This document shows, one piece after another, positions 1 to 8,884 of a stretch of 37,684 bases of DNA. Every line of letters starts with the position of its first letter. Positions within the stretch are counted from its first letter, which is position 1. Below the pieces are notes generated by a model, which saw only the letters and a list, made by a program, of their open reading frames with translations, did no database searches and was not told where the DNA came from. Made by a program: the position numbers and the translations under genes. The DNA is from Flavobacteriia bacterium (lineage in GTDB: Bacteria; Bacteroidota; Bacteroidia; Flavobacteriales_D; Crocinitomicaceae): assembly GCA_947453545.1 (NCBI GenBank), contig CANGHE010000002.1, forward strand, positions 1-37,684, read 5' to 3'.

Positions 1-2
1 CA

Positions 3-305
3 GCGAATAGAAGAGAAGCTTTACTTGAAGCGGAACTAGATTTGAAAGAAGGAGCGGATATGTTGATGGTGAAACCAGCTTTATGTTATTTAGATGTAAT
101 TGCAGCTTTGAAAGAAAAGTTTACTGCTCCAATTACAGCTTATAATGTTAGTGGAGAGTGTGCAATGGTTTATGCTGCTTCGCAAAATGGTTGGTTAAAT
201 TATGAAGCAACTATGTCTGAAATGCTTCTTAGTATTCGAAGAGCGGGCGCGGATGGTATCTTGACTTACTTTGCTAAAGATTTTGCTACTTTATTGAAAA
301 AGTAA
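3..305 (+). CDS. hemB: delta-aminolevulinic acid dehydratase (porphobilinogen synthase), C-terminal part, truncated by window edge
   Basis: Frame open from base 3: [33 protein letters not shown]...[12 protein letters not shown]...[13 protein letters not shown], characteristic HemB C-terminus. Confidence 0.93.
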   Translation, partial: ANRREALLEAELDLKEGADMLMVKPALCYLDVIAALKEKFTAPITAYNVSGECAMVYAASQNGWLNYEATMSEMLLSIRRAGADGILTYFAKDFATLLKK

Positions 306-330
306 AATCAATTTTATATTCATTTTTTTA

Positions 331-358
331 TAAGTCTATCATAATTATGATAGACTTA
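331..358. terminator. Rho-independent type hairpin after hemB
   Basis: TAAGTCTATCATaaTTATGATAGACTTA followed by T-run. Confidence 0.8.
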
Positions 359-554
359 TTTTTTTATCCGTAAATATTTAAGAAATGTGATATGTAGATA
401 GATTAAATTGTTTAAATCGTTGTTTGATTATTAATATTTAGAAAATTATAATTAAGTTTTTCTTCTTGATAAGAGATTAAAAATTTTAATACAATAAATA
501 GCAGTTAACATGTTAGTCGTCTATACTAGTTATTTATTAATCGAATTCAGCTTG

Positions 555-1772
555 TTATTCTTCAATAATTGCGTAATTATGTGTCCATTGAAAAAGAATA
601 ATTGTTAAAATATATACGGCAAAGAAATCATTATTTATTTTTCCATTAACCAGAGGAATTACACATGAAATTACACCTAATATACCAATTGTTAAAGCTG
701 TAATTTTGAATAGATGTGGTATTTTTGTTTTTTTATAAATTGCATTAATAGGTAAAATAAAAGTTATTCCAACAACAAAAAGGGGGATGAAATTTGAATT
801 AAATGTAATTAGATAAGTGGTAATTCCTGTAACAAAAAGGATTAAGGATGCGCCTACAAAATTGGTTATTTTTATATCTTCATCACTTAACAATAATTTA
901 CCTAATGAGTTGAATCGTATTAACAAATTACTAATTGGATCAATGATCCACGCTGAAAATATGAGGATTCCCAGCGTAAATATAAAAGGACCAGCAATCA
1001 GAATCGAAACTAATTTAAAAACAAAAAAGAATCCAACTATAAAATACCATTGTTTATTATTTTGAATATTATTCATCCAAAATGAATATTTTAAAAATAA
1101 GCGATAAAATAGATATTTAGCTTTGAGTACTTCCATCATACCTGTTTTAGCAGTATCATAAGTTGGATCAATTCGTAATGTTTCTTTGAAATGATACAAT
1201 GCTTTTTTGTAATCTCCATTTTCTAATAGTACCCATCCTAAACTATGGTGTGTAAAGCAATTATTAGGATTTTCTTTAAGTGCCACTTCAAATGATTCTA
1301 AAGCCTCTTTTTTATTTTTAAGTTTGTTTAACGAAGAACTTCTCATATTTAATCCCAAAGTATTAGTAGGGTCAAACGAGAGTGATTTATTTGCTAATTC
1401 TAACGTTGTTTTGTAATCTTTTAAATCTAGTTTTATTGCCGCTAGAGTTGCATAATAATCTGCATCTTCAGGATCCATTGAGATAGCCAAATTTAAATCT
1501 TCTTCGGCTTTTTGGTATTCATCCAATTGAATATAAACTCTTGCTCTATAATAAAATAGATAATCCCATTCTGGTTCAAGAGCTATTGCACTATTAATGA
1601 TTTGTAATGCTTCATGATATCTATCGAGTTGTAAATAGCATTCCATCAATTTAGAAAGTATGACAGCATCATTAGGATCATCTAAAAGTATTTCTTTAAG
1701 CAGTTTTGAAGCTTCTTTGTATTTCTTTTGAGAAAGTAATACGTCAGCTTTTTGCGTTTTTTCTTGAATCAT
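555..1772 (-). CDS. TPR repeat protein with C-terminal transmembrane segments
   Basis: Multiple 34-residue TPR-like units followed by hydrophobic helices. Confidence 0.8.
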   Translation of the reverse strand: MIQEKTQKADVLLSQKKYKEASKLLKEILLDDPNDAVILSKLMECYLQLDRYHEALQIINSAIALEPEWDYLFYYRARVYIQLDEYQKAEEDLNLAISMDPEDADYYATLAAIKLDLKDYKTTLELANKSLSFDPTNTLGLNMRSSSLNKLKNKKEALESFEVALKENPNNCFTHHSLGWVLLENGDYKKALYHFKETLRIDPTYDTAKTGMMEVLKAKYLFYRLFLKYSFWMNNIQNNKQWYFIVGFFFVFKLVSILIAGPFIFTLGILIFSAWIIDPISNLLIRFNSLGKLLLSDEDIKITNFVGASLILFVTGITTYLITFNSNFIPLFVVGITFILPINAIYKKTKIPHLFKITALTIGILGVISCVIPLVNGKINNDFFAVYILTIILFQWTHNYAIIEE

Positions 1773-3088
1773 TATTTTTTGATGTTTAAATAATTTAATA
1801 CATCATCATATAATCCAGATTCATTAGCGAAAAGCGCATAATTTTTTGCTGTATTAAACCATTCACTTGTGCTCGGTTTGTGTTTTTTTGAAGCATTTAG
1901 TAAATCTTTTGTTGAAATTGGTTCTGGTATACCTGTTTCAAATGATTTTTCTAATTTTTCTTCAATTGCAATATCTATAACTGCTTCAATATCAGCTCCA
2001 GAATATTTTTCTAGTTTTTTCGCTAATAAATTGTAATCAATTGTGTCGATAGGTTTGTTTTTCAACTTAAGTTTTAGAATGGAGATAATTGCATCTTCAT
2101 CTGGAGTAGGAACAAAAACTATACGGTCGAATCTTCCAGGTCTCCTAAATGCGTGATCTAAATCCCAGGGAGAATTTGTAGCTCCTAAAATTAACACACC
2201 TTCATTATCGTTATTAATACCATCTAATTCAAGTAAAAATTGATTGATAAGTTGTTTACTTCCTGAATTTTTCATTTCACTTCTGCTAGTACCAAGTGCA
2301 TCAATTTCATCAAAAAATAATACACAAGGTTTGTTTCTTCTAGCAAGTTCAAAAACTCCATGAAGATTCTTCTCGCTATTACCAATCCACATATCAAGAA
2401 TGTCATTTAGTCCTACACTAATGAATTTGGAGTTTATTTGTCCTGCTGTAGCTTTTGCAATAAATGTTTTACCACAACCAGGAGGTCCATATAGAAGAAT
2501 TCCACCACCAATTTTTTTTCCATAGGCTTTATATAATTCTTGATGTTCAAGAGGTTTAATGATTTTCATCTCAATTTCTTTCTTGATGTTTTCCATTCCG
2601 CCAACATCTTTGAAATCAATTGTGGGTTTTTCTAAAAAGTGATCTTCTTCCTCATCCTCATCTTCAGAATATAAATCTTCTTGTATTTCCTGTTTGATTT
2701 TTAAAATATTATCTAATTTTTCATCTGTAAAAAGAGGGTCTATTTCATGTATTTGTGTATAAATTTCTACTGCTTTTGAAATTGAATTCTCTTCCACAAG
2801 AGCTCTTGTTAGGAGTAATAAGCTTTCCTTATCTTTTGTTGCATGTTGAATAATATCTTCCAGTATAACAATACAAACTGAATACGCACCTTTTTTGAAT
2901 TGAAGTTGTGCAAATTTAAATTTCACATTATAATCATTCGTAATCTGCATTAATTCATTAAAATGAAATTCAGCTTCATCAATGCGATTAGCTTGAAAAA
3001 GTGTTTCTGCAAGATGTAATTTAAGGGGTATATTGTCAGGTGAAAATTTTAATGCTTCTACTAAACTATTAATATTGCTTTGTGACAT
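1772..3088 (-). CDS. TPR-containing AAA+ ATPase (Cdc48/FtsH-like AAA module)
   Basis: GGGILLYGPPGCGKTFIAKA Walker A, CVLFFDEIDALG Walker B, RRPGRFDRIVFVPTP second region of homology; TPR-like N-terminus. Confidence 0.9.
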   Translation of the reverse strand: MSQSNINSLVEALKFSPDNIPLKLHLAETLFQANRIDEAEFHFNELMQITNDYNVKFKFAQLQFKKGAYSVCIVILEDIIQHATKDKESLLLLTRALVEENSISKAVEIYTQIHEIDPLFTDEKLDNILKIKQEIQEDLYSEDEDEEEDHFLEKPTIDFKDVGGMENIKKEIEMKIIKPLEHQELYKAYGKKIGGGILLYGPPGCGKTFIAKATAGQINSKFISVGLNDILDMWIGNSEKNLHGVFELARRNKPCVLFFDEIDALGTSRSEMKNSGSKQLINQFLLELDGINNDNEGVLILGATNSPWDLDHAFRRPGRFDRIVFVPTPDEDAIISILKLKLKNKPIDTIDYNLLAKKLEKYSGADIEAVIDIAIEEKLEKSFETGIPEPISTKDLLNASKKHKPSTSEWFNTAKNYALFANESGLYDDVLNYLNIKK

Positions 3089-3139
3089 GAAATTTAAATT
3101 TGATTTATGATGTAATTAACGAATAATTACGAACAAAAA

Positions 3140-3167
3140 AAAGATGTTTAACAGGTTAAACATCTTT
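3140..3167 (-). terminator. Hairpin terminator at end of the biosynthetic operon
   Basis: AAAGATGTTTAACagGTTAAACATCTTT followed by T-run on the minus strand. Confidence 0.85.
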
Positions 3168-3190
3168 AATTAATTAAGTGAAAATATTGG

Positions 3191-3355
3191 TTAGCTAATA
3201 TAACAACTTGAACCGTCGTTGTGAGAGGTAGACCATGAACCAGCTTCGGTATTAATTACTGTTTCAATAGTTAATTTAGGTGCTACCCAAATTTGTTCAG
3301 CAGAGTTGTTTGTTTCTTGTATCATATTTACTTTGTTTTTCAATGAATAATCCAT
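3191..3355 (-). CDS. Putative RiPP (lasso-like) precursor peptide, 54 aa (44 aa if the inner ATG at 3325 is used)
   Basis: Hand translation: MDYSLKNKVNMIQETNNSAEQIWVAPKLTIETVINTEAGSWSTSHNDGSSCYIS*. AAAGGGA lies upstream of ATG at 3355. WVAPKL resembles the lasso leader YxxPxL motif. Overlaps the 3' end of the AsnB-like gene and is followed by a terminator. Confidence 0.6.
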   Translation of the reverse strand: MDYSLKNKVNMIQETNNSAEQIWVAPKLTIETVINTEAGSWSTSHNDGSSCYIS

Positions 3356-5177
3356 AACTAATCCCTTTAATTAATATGGTATCACAATCTTTTTGTAACT
3401 GAAGATTTGGTGATTTATTAATTTTAGCTAAAATTTCTCTCAGTTTATCAATATTAATAATATGACAAACTGCTGAATTTTCCTCAAATCTAGTAATTAT
3501 TTTATTAATATTTACATAATTTTCTTTAATAAATAATTGAACATCTGATGCTTGTTTTCCTCTGAGTTTATTATTTCTTACATTATCAGGTAAAATACCT
3601 TTCATACTTTCGCGAATGATATAGCGATTATAAAACAAATGATCAGGAAGTGAGAGACAAAAGTTTGTTAACTTTAAATCTCTAGTAGGGTCTACAATAT
3701 TTAAATCATTACGGTATCCGTATTCTTGCCAAACACTACTTACATTTGTGTTCTCAGGACCTATTAATATTAGTCTTTTATCAAAATTGGAAATATTTTT
3801 TGTTTTATGTTGTTGATTATTAGATTCTAGTAATATAGAGTCATTAAATAATTCTTTATTAAAGCAAGAATATTTATTCTGATTTTCTTGTTGAGTATTG
3901 ATGCTATTCGTATTCTTTTTTTTACTTGAATTTAGAATAAATTGTTTTATATATTTTATTTTAGTTTGTAGTTTGATATCTTTTCGTTGAAGTTTTTCAA
4001 GCAGAGTTAAATTATTTAGAGATTCATTCCAAGAGATTGTAGCATTACCAGCAAAACCACCAAACAACGTTTTTATTCCCATTCTATTCGCATTAGAGAG
4101 AATTTCTTGAATCCAATATGTATTACCAGGTGTACCAGGTGGAGCACAATGATTTTCAATATAGCTTTCAATTCCATTTACTAAAGAGCTTTCACTTCCA
4201 TTAACAAAAAAATGTTCGATATTTCCACTGAATTCGGCTGTAGATTTTGAGTATTCTGTTTCGTCACCAAAGTGATGTGATAGTGTTAAACTACTTGAGT
4301 CATATAATGGTACGGAGGTAAATGAGATTAAACTTTGATTTATTTTTTTTAATTCTTTTGCAACTAATGCCGTAACTGAACCTGAATCTAATCCTCCGCT
4401 AAGCATACTACCTAACTTTCCAGTGCTGTGCATTCTCACTTTAACAGCATTTTCATAAAGTTCTAAAAAATGATCGATATAATCTTGGTTGTTTTTATAT
4501 CTTATAGGATCAGGTAAAGAAAAGGAAAAATATTTTTTGTAAGTTACTTCTCTATTTCTTAGTATTAAACAGTGTCCTCTTTCTAATTGAAAAATATGTT
4601 TATAAAGTGTTTTATTCCCTTCATTTGTTGTATTGAATTGATTACTTAACAGTCTAGATTCGTCAATTTCTGTATTATTAGTTGTGTTAAGAATACCTTT
4701 TAAACGTGAGGAGAATACAAAATCATTCTCGTTTTGGGAATAATAAATACCTGTTAAACCAAATTGATCTCGTGCAATAAATAATTCTTTTTTTTCATCA
4801 TTCCAAATAGCAAATGCCCAATCTCCGTGAATATAATTTACACAATTAGTATTCCATTTTTGATATGCTTTTAAAATTAAGATATTATTGGGTGTTTCAT
4901 CAAGAAGAGTAGTTGATAAGTCAAGTAATTTAAATAGTTCCTTTCTATTATCAAGTCTTGCATTCGCAGAAATTGTTAGTTTATCTAATGTATATATTGG
5001 TGATTCATATTTGGCCTCTGGTGTATAAACTGAATGGTAATTACCAAGATAGATAGATTCATTATTCCAGTGCCTAAATTTATCGAAATGGGGAGGTTGG
5101 TTACTAACTTTAAGATGGTCAGTGTTGTAACTATTTGAATTAGTTTCAAATTTATAATTTCCGAAAATTAAACTCAT
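3297..5177 (-). CDS. Asparagine synthetase B-like ATP-dependent amide ligase (lasso-cyclase-like, no N-terminal Cys2)
   Basis: N-terminus MSLIFG rather than MCGI; glutaminase-like fold GDWAFAIWNDEKKELFIARDQFGLTGIYY; PP-loop GSMLSGGLDSGSVTALVA. Confidence 0.85.
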   Translation of the reverse strand: MSLIFGNYKFETNSNSYNTDHLKVSNQPPHFDKFRHWNNESIYLGNYHSVYTPEAKYESPIYTLDKLTISANARLDNRKELFKLLDLSTTLLDETPNNILILKAYQKWNTNCVNYIHGDWAFAIWNDEKKELFIARDQFGLTGIYYSQNENDFVFSSRLKGILNTTNNTEIDESRLLSNQFNTTNEGNKTLYKHIFQLERGHCLILRNREVTYKKYFSFSLPDPIRYKNNQDYIDHFLELYENAVKVRMHSTGKLGSMLSGGLDSGSVTALVAKELKKINQSLISFTSVPLYDSSSLTLSHHFGDETEYSKSTAEFSGNIEHFFVNGSESSLVNGIESYIENHCAPPGTPGNTYWIQEILSNANRMGIKTLFGGFAGNATISWNESLNNLTLLEKLQRKDIKLQTKIKYIKQFILNSSKKKNTNSINTQQENQNKYSCFNKELFNDSILLESNNQQHKTKNISNFDKRLILIGPENTNVSSVWQEYGYRNDLNIVDPTRDLKLTNFCLSLPDHLFYNRYIIRESMKGILPDNVRNNKLRGKQASDVQLFIKENYVNINKIITRFEENSAVCHIINIDKLREILAKINKSPNLQLQKDCDTILIKGISYGLFIEKQSKYDTRNKQLC

Positions 5178-7627
5178 TGTACTATTTCTTTAGTAATGTT
5201 TAGAAATTCACTTTCCATTTTTTCAATGAAAACTGTATTATTTGAAAGTTTTTCATGTTTATTTTCACCAGCTAACTGTTTGTGAGTGAAATTGAAAGAA
5301 ACTAATTGAATAGTTGAGCAATATTTTTTCCAAAATTGTAATTGTACTTCTTTTTTTTTGTCAAAAGCAAATAAATATGTGGGTACTTCACTATTAGTTA
5401 GATTAACAGAATGAAGAATACGTTGTTGTGCAGTGGTATAATGTTTAGTAAAATTATTTTTAATTTTATTTTTAAGCTTTCTAACCCAAGATTGTTTGGA
5501 AGGGGTGTAGTCTAGAATTACATTTGCAAGTATATTTTTATTGAATTGTGCTTTTAAATTTGCTGCAATTTCATGACTAAAAATAGTCCCAGATAATACG
5601 CCAAAAAATATAATTGGTCTTGTTTCATTTAAGAATGAGTTCATTATCTCTTCATTAACTTCCTTAAAATTTTGTTTTCCTTTGTTCCATGAGTTGTAAT
5701 TGGGGTATGAGATTACTTTAACTTCAAATTGTTTTGATATACGATGTATTAATTTTTCATGTCCGTCTCTTAATCCGCATAGCCATGGAAAAAAATAGAT
5801 AACAGGTTTATCTGAAAAGTCAACCTTATTTTTATGTTCTTTGATTGTTTTTATTTTATCTATAACATAAGAAGGAGTCATTTCTTTGTTGATGAAATCA
5901 CTTGGGAAATGAATATTAAATTCTTGTTCAATGTCTACCAAAAAATTTAATAAATCAATTGAATTTGCTGCTGTATCAGCCCAGGTTATGTCTGTTGAAT
6001 AGGTGTTGTTTCCAGTATATCTAGACCAGATGTTCTTAATATTTTCTTCTATTGTATGTGATGTAGTTATATTTGTTTGTTCTAAATTATAATTTTCATT
6101 ATCAATTAATTTTAGTGTATTAAAATCCAACTTGTAATTGGAAAGTAATGGAATTTCATCAATAAAATAATAGTAAGAGGGAACCATAAACTGAGGTAAT
6201 ATGGACTGTATTTCTTGTTGAATTATTGATGTCTCTTGCTTTGTTTGAATGTATGCGACAATTTTAAATTGTTGGTTTATTTCTCGATGTAATATGGCAA
6301 CATTTTCAACTCCATGAATTCTTAAAATTGCTGCTCTAATTTCATCAATTTCAATACGATGACCGTTAATTTTAATTTGTTTGTCTTTTCTTCCAATGAA
6401 TTCCAATAGTCCATTTTCTAGTACTTTACCTATATCTCCAGTTTTGAATTCCCTACTTCCATCAGGGTAGGTAGTGTAATACTGTTTGGTAAGTTCCGCG
6501 TCATTCCAATACCCTAAAGACAGGTATTTACTTCTAACAAATATTTCACCAATTTCTCCCATTCCAATGATGTTTTGAGAAGAATTTCTAATTGTCATAT
6601 CGCGGTCTTCAATTGGATATCCAACTGGTACTAAATTACTTTCTACAACTGTTTGTTTATTGAGAAGCCAATGTCTAAAAAGAGTCGCATTTTCTGTAGA
6701 ACCTATCCCTACATATAAGTTACAAGTATCACTAAAATTTGTTTTATATAGTTCAAAATCAGAACGAAAAATTCGATCTCCAGCTAAATAGATTATTCTA
6801 ACTTCAGGTAAAAATAGTTTTTTATGAACCAGAAATAGTGTTCTAAAAATGGTTGGAATTGCATGAAATATACTTATCTTGTTATCAAGTAGATACGTGT
6901 TTAATGAACTTATAGAATATTTTTTAATATTGGTTAAATACAAGGTTGCTCCAATTAATAAAGTTCCAAAAGTATCTCGTATTGATCCATTTACAGATGG
7001 TGAATAACAATATGAAACTCGATCATCAGAACGTAATTGAATGTAATTTATATATTGCCAAACATCATGTAGATGATTACGTTGATTTTGATACACACCC
7101 TTAGGTTTTCCAGTACTCCCTGAAGTATAAATGATATAAGAAATTGATTTTGATGTAGGTGTTGTAACAATCTTTTTGTCTTGTAACAAATTATTTATTA
7201 ATTTATCTTCATCTAGAACAAATAAGGGGATAATATAGGAAGATTCTATTTGTTTTTCAAACTCTTTATTTGTTATAATTAATTGTACTTCAGCATGTTG
7301 AATTATATCTAGATTTCTTTGAATTGGAAAGTTTGCATCTAGTGGTACGTATGGAATACCAAGTGCTAAACATGCAAATTTGGCGATAATAAAATCTGGC
7401 TCAATATCCAACCAAATAGCAATTGGTTTTTGTGAGTGGATTTGTTTTTTTAGTTCAATAGATTTCTGAGTTATTTCTTTTAATAACTCAGTGTAACTAA
7501 TTTTTTTTCCATTAAATTCTATTGCTGTTTTATATGGAAAACGAGTTGCAATTTTTTGAAGGTGTTCTATAATTGGAACATCAATCCATTCTTTTGGTAA
7601 TAAAGTAAAAGGATTTTCTATAACCAT
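5174..7627 (-). CDS. NRPS-like protein: adenylation domain, carrier domain, thioesterase-like C-terminus
   Basis: YIIYTSGSTGKPKGV, GEIGEIFVRSKYLSLGYW, FKTGDIGKVLENGLLEFIGRKDKQIKINGHRIE; carrier-like NSIDLL; TE-like FFGVLSGTIFSHEIAANL. Confidence 0.88.
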   Translation of the reverse strand: MVIENPFTLLPKEWIDVPIIEHLQKIATRFPYKTAIEFNGKKISYTELLKEITQKSIELKKQIHSQKPIAIWLDIEPDFIIAKFACLALGIPYVPLDANFPIQRNLDIIQHAEVQLIITNKEFEKQIESSYIIPLFVLDEDKLINNLLQDKKIVTTPTSKSISYIIYTSGSTGKPKGVYQNQRNHLHDVWQYINYIQLRSDDRVSYCYSPSVNGSIRDTFGTLLIGATLYLTNIKKYSISSLNTYLLDNKISIFHAIPTIFRTLFLVHKKLFLPEVRIIYLAGDRIFRSDFELYKTNFSDTCNLYVGIGSTENATLFRHWLLNKQTVVESNLVPVGYPIEDRDMTIRNSSQNIIGMGEIGEIFVRSKYLSLGYWNDAELTKQYYTTYPDGSREFKTGDIGKVLENGLLEFIGRKDKQIKINGHRIEIDEIRAAILRIHGVENVAILHREINQQFKIVAYIQTKQETSIIQQEIQSILPQFMVPSYYYFIDEIPLLSNYKLDFNTLKLIDNENYNLEQTNITTSHTIEENIKNIWSRYTGNNTYSTDITWADTAANSIDLLNFLVDIEQEFNIHFPSDFINKEMTPSYVIDKIKTIKEHKNKVDFSDKPVIYFFPWLCGLRDGHEKLIHRISKQFEVKVISYPNYNSWNKGKQNFKEVNEEIMNSFLNETRPIIFFGVLSGTIFSHEIAANLKAQFNKNILANVILDYTPSKQSWVRKLKNKIKNNFTKHYTTAQQRILHSVNLTNSEVPTYLFAFDKKKEVQLQFWKKYCSTIQLVSFNFTHKQLAGENKHEKLSNNTVFIEKMESEFLNITKEIVQ

Positions 7628-7628
7628 T

Positions 7629-8558
7629 TTAGTTCATCTTTTGTATCGTGTTTATCCAATTCGAAATAATTTCATCTTCTGTAGCAACAGGTAATACGCA
7701 TCCACAAAGTATCAAATCTGCATCATTTATATATTCATTAACAAGTTGTTGAATTTCAATAGTATCTTGTGTAGTTTCAATTTTACTAGCAGGAATACCG
7801 ATGATTTTGGGGTAGTTTGTAGTTAACGAATTTGTTGTACTTTCTTCATAATGAATACAAAGGAAGGGAATTTTTTCTTTGATGTTTAAATATATGGATT
7901 CTCCATGAACATGAAAGATTACTGATTGAACTAAATTAGAGGCAAATTCTAAACATGATTCATCAATTGATTTTCCTATTGATGAATATATTTCAGGTGT
8001 TAATTGAGAAATTTGACATGATTGAGTTGCATAATATATTCCTTCAATCCCCAATTCAACATAACGTTGGATTATTTGATTTGTATTTAGCAAAAGTGTA
8101 TTTAGTACTTCTTTAATTAGTTCTGGATTTTCATTTAAATGCTTTAAAAAAAGGTCTAAACCACAAAGTTGAATTGCTTGTGTAACAGGGGAGAAAATGG
8201 TTGCATATACAGGGACATCGTGTATTTCTTTGCAAACAATTTCAGCTGCTTTTAATTGTTCTAAAAGTGGTGGTGGTGTACCTTCAAATAACTGAATTTT
8301 TTTCCAATCAATAAGTTCATTAATGAGTGGACACTCTACAAATCTTCGACCTAAAAAATCACCACTATAGTAATCTTTTAATCCATAACAGGTTGCTATC
8401 CATGTTCCTGCTGGAGTTATTTTAAGAAAGTTTGGTTTGAACTTGTTATAAAATTCAATAGTTTCAGCAGCTAATATTTCTCCAGTTTGGTCAGAAATTG
8501 GATGATGTTTCCAAAAAGATATATTCATATTCTTGTGGTTAAAATTTTTCAATGGCAC
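7629..8558 (-). CDS. Uroporphyrinogen decarboxylase (URO-D) superfamily protein, possibly methyltransferase/decarboxylase-like
   Basis: FLKITPAGTWIATCYG, ATIFSPVTQAIQLCG, VIFHVHGES; URO-D-like length and pattern. Confidence 0.7.
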   Translation of the reverse strand: MPLKNFNHKNMNISFWKHHPISDQTGEILAAETIEFYNKFKPNFLKITPAGTWIATCYGLKDYYSGDFLGRRFVECPLINELIDWKKIQLFEGTPPPLLEQLKAAEIVCKEIHDVPVYATIFSPVTQAIQLCGLDLFLKHLNENPELIKEVLNTLLLNTNQIIQRYVELGIEGIYYATQSCQISQLTPEIYSSIGKSIDESCLEFASNLVQSVIFHVHGESIYLNIKEKIPFLCIHYEESTTNSLTTNYPKIIGIPASKIETTQDTIEIQQLVNEYINDADLILCGCVLPVATEDEIISNWINTIQKMN

Positions 8559-8799
8559 CTAAACCAAATAAGGCAAAGTCGTATTTAGCTGGATCAATTG
8601 GGTCAAAATCCCGTAATTGTTCCATCAATTCTTCTAATGCTTTATCATCGTTTTGTTTTCGTGTTATAAGTCCTAATTTTCTCGAAATATTTGCTGTATG
8701 AACATCTAACGGAACAGATAATTCACTTGATGGGATACTTTTCCAAATTCCAAAATCAACACCTGTTAAGTTGTCACGGACCATCCAACGTAAAAACAT
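8539..8799 (-). pseudogene. C-terminal fragment of host TIGR02757 (DUF2400) family gene, split by the element
   Basis: MFLRWMVRDNLTGVDFGIWKSIPSSELSVPLDVHTANISRKLGLITRKQND...KYDFALFGLGAIEKF aligns with the C-terminus of the intact copy at 8885-9652. ORF 8539-8994 upstream of 8799 is element sequence read through. Confidence 0.9.
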
Positions 8800-8824
8800 G
8801 TTGGTTCGGGTAAATAAGGTAGCA
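8798..8824 (+). repeat. Left terminal att arm
   Basis: Reverse complement TGCTACCTTATTTACCCGAACCAACAT vs right arm TGATACCTTATTAATCCGAAGCAACAT, 4 mismatches. Confidence 0.85.
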
Positions 8825-8884
8825 TAATATTTTATCATATTAAGTGTTACTTTTGTCAAAGATACATTAGATATTTTATTAATT

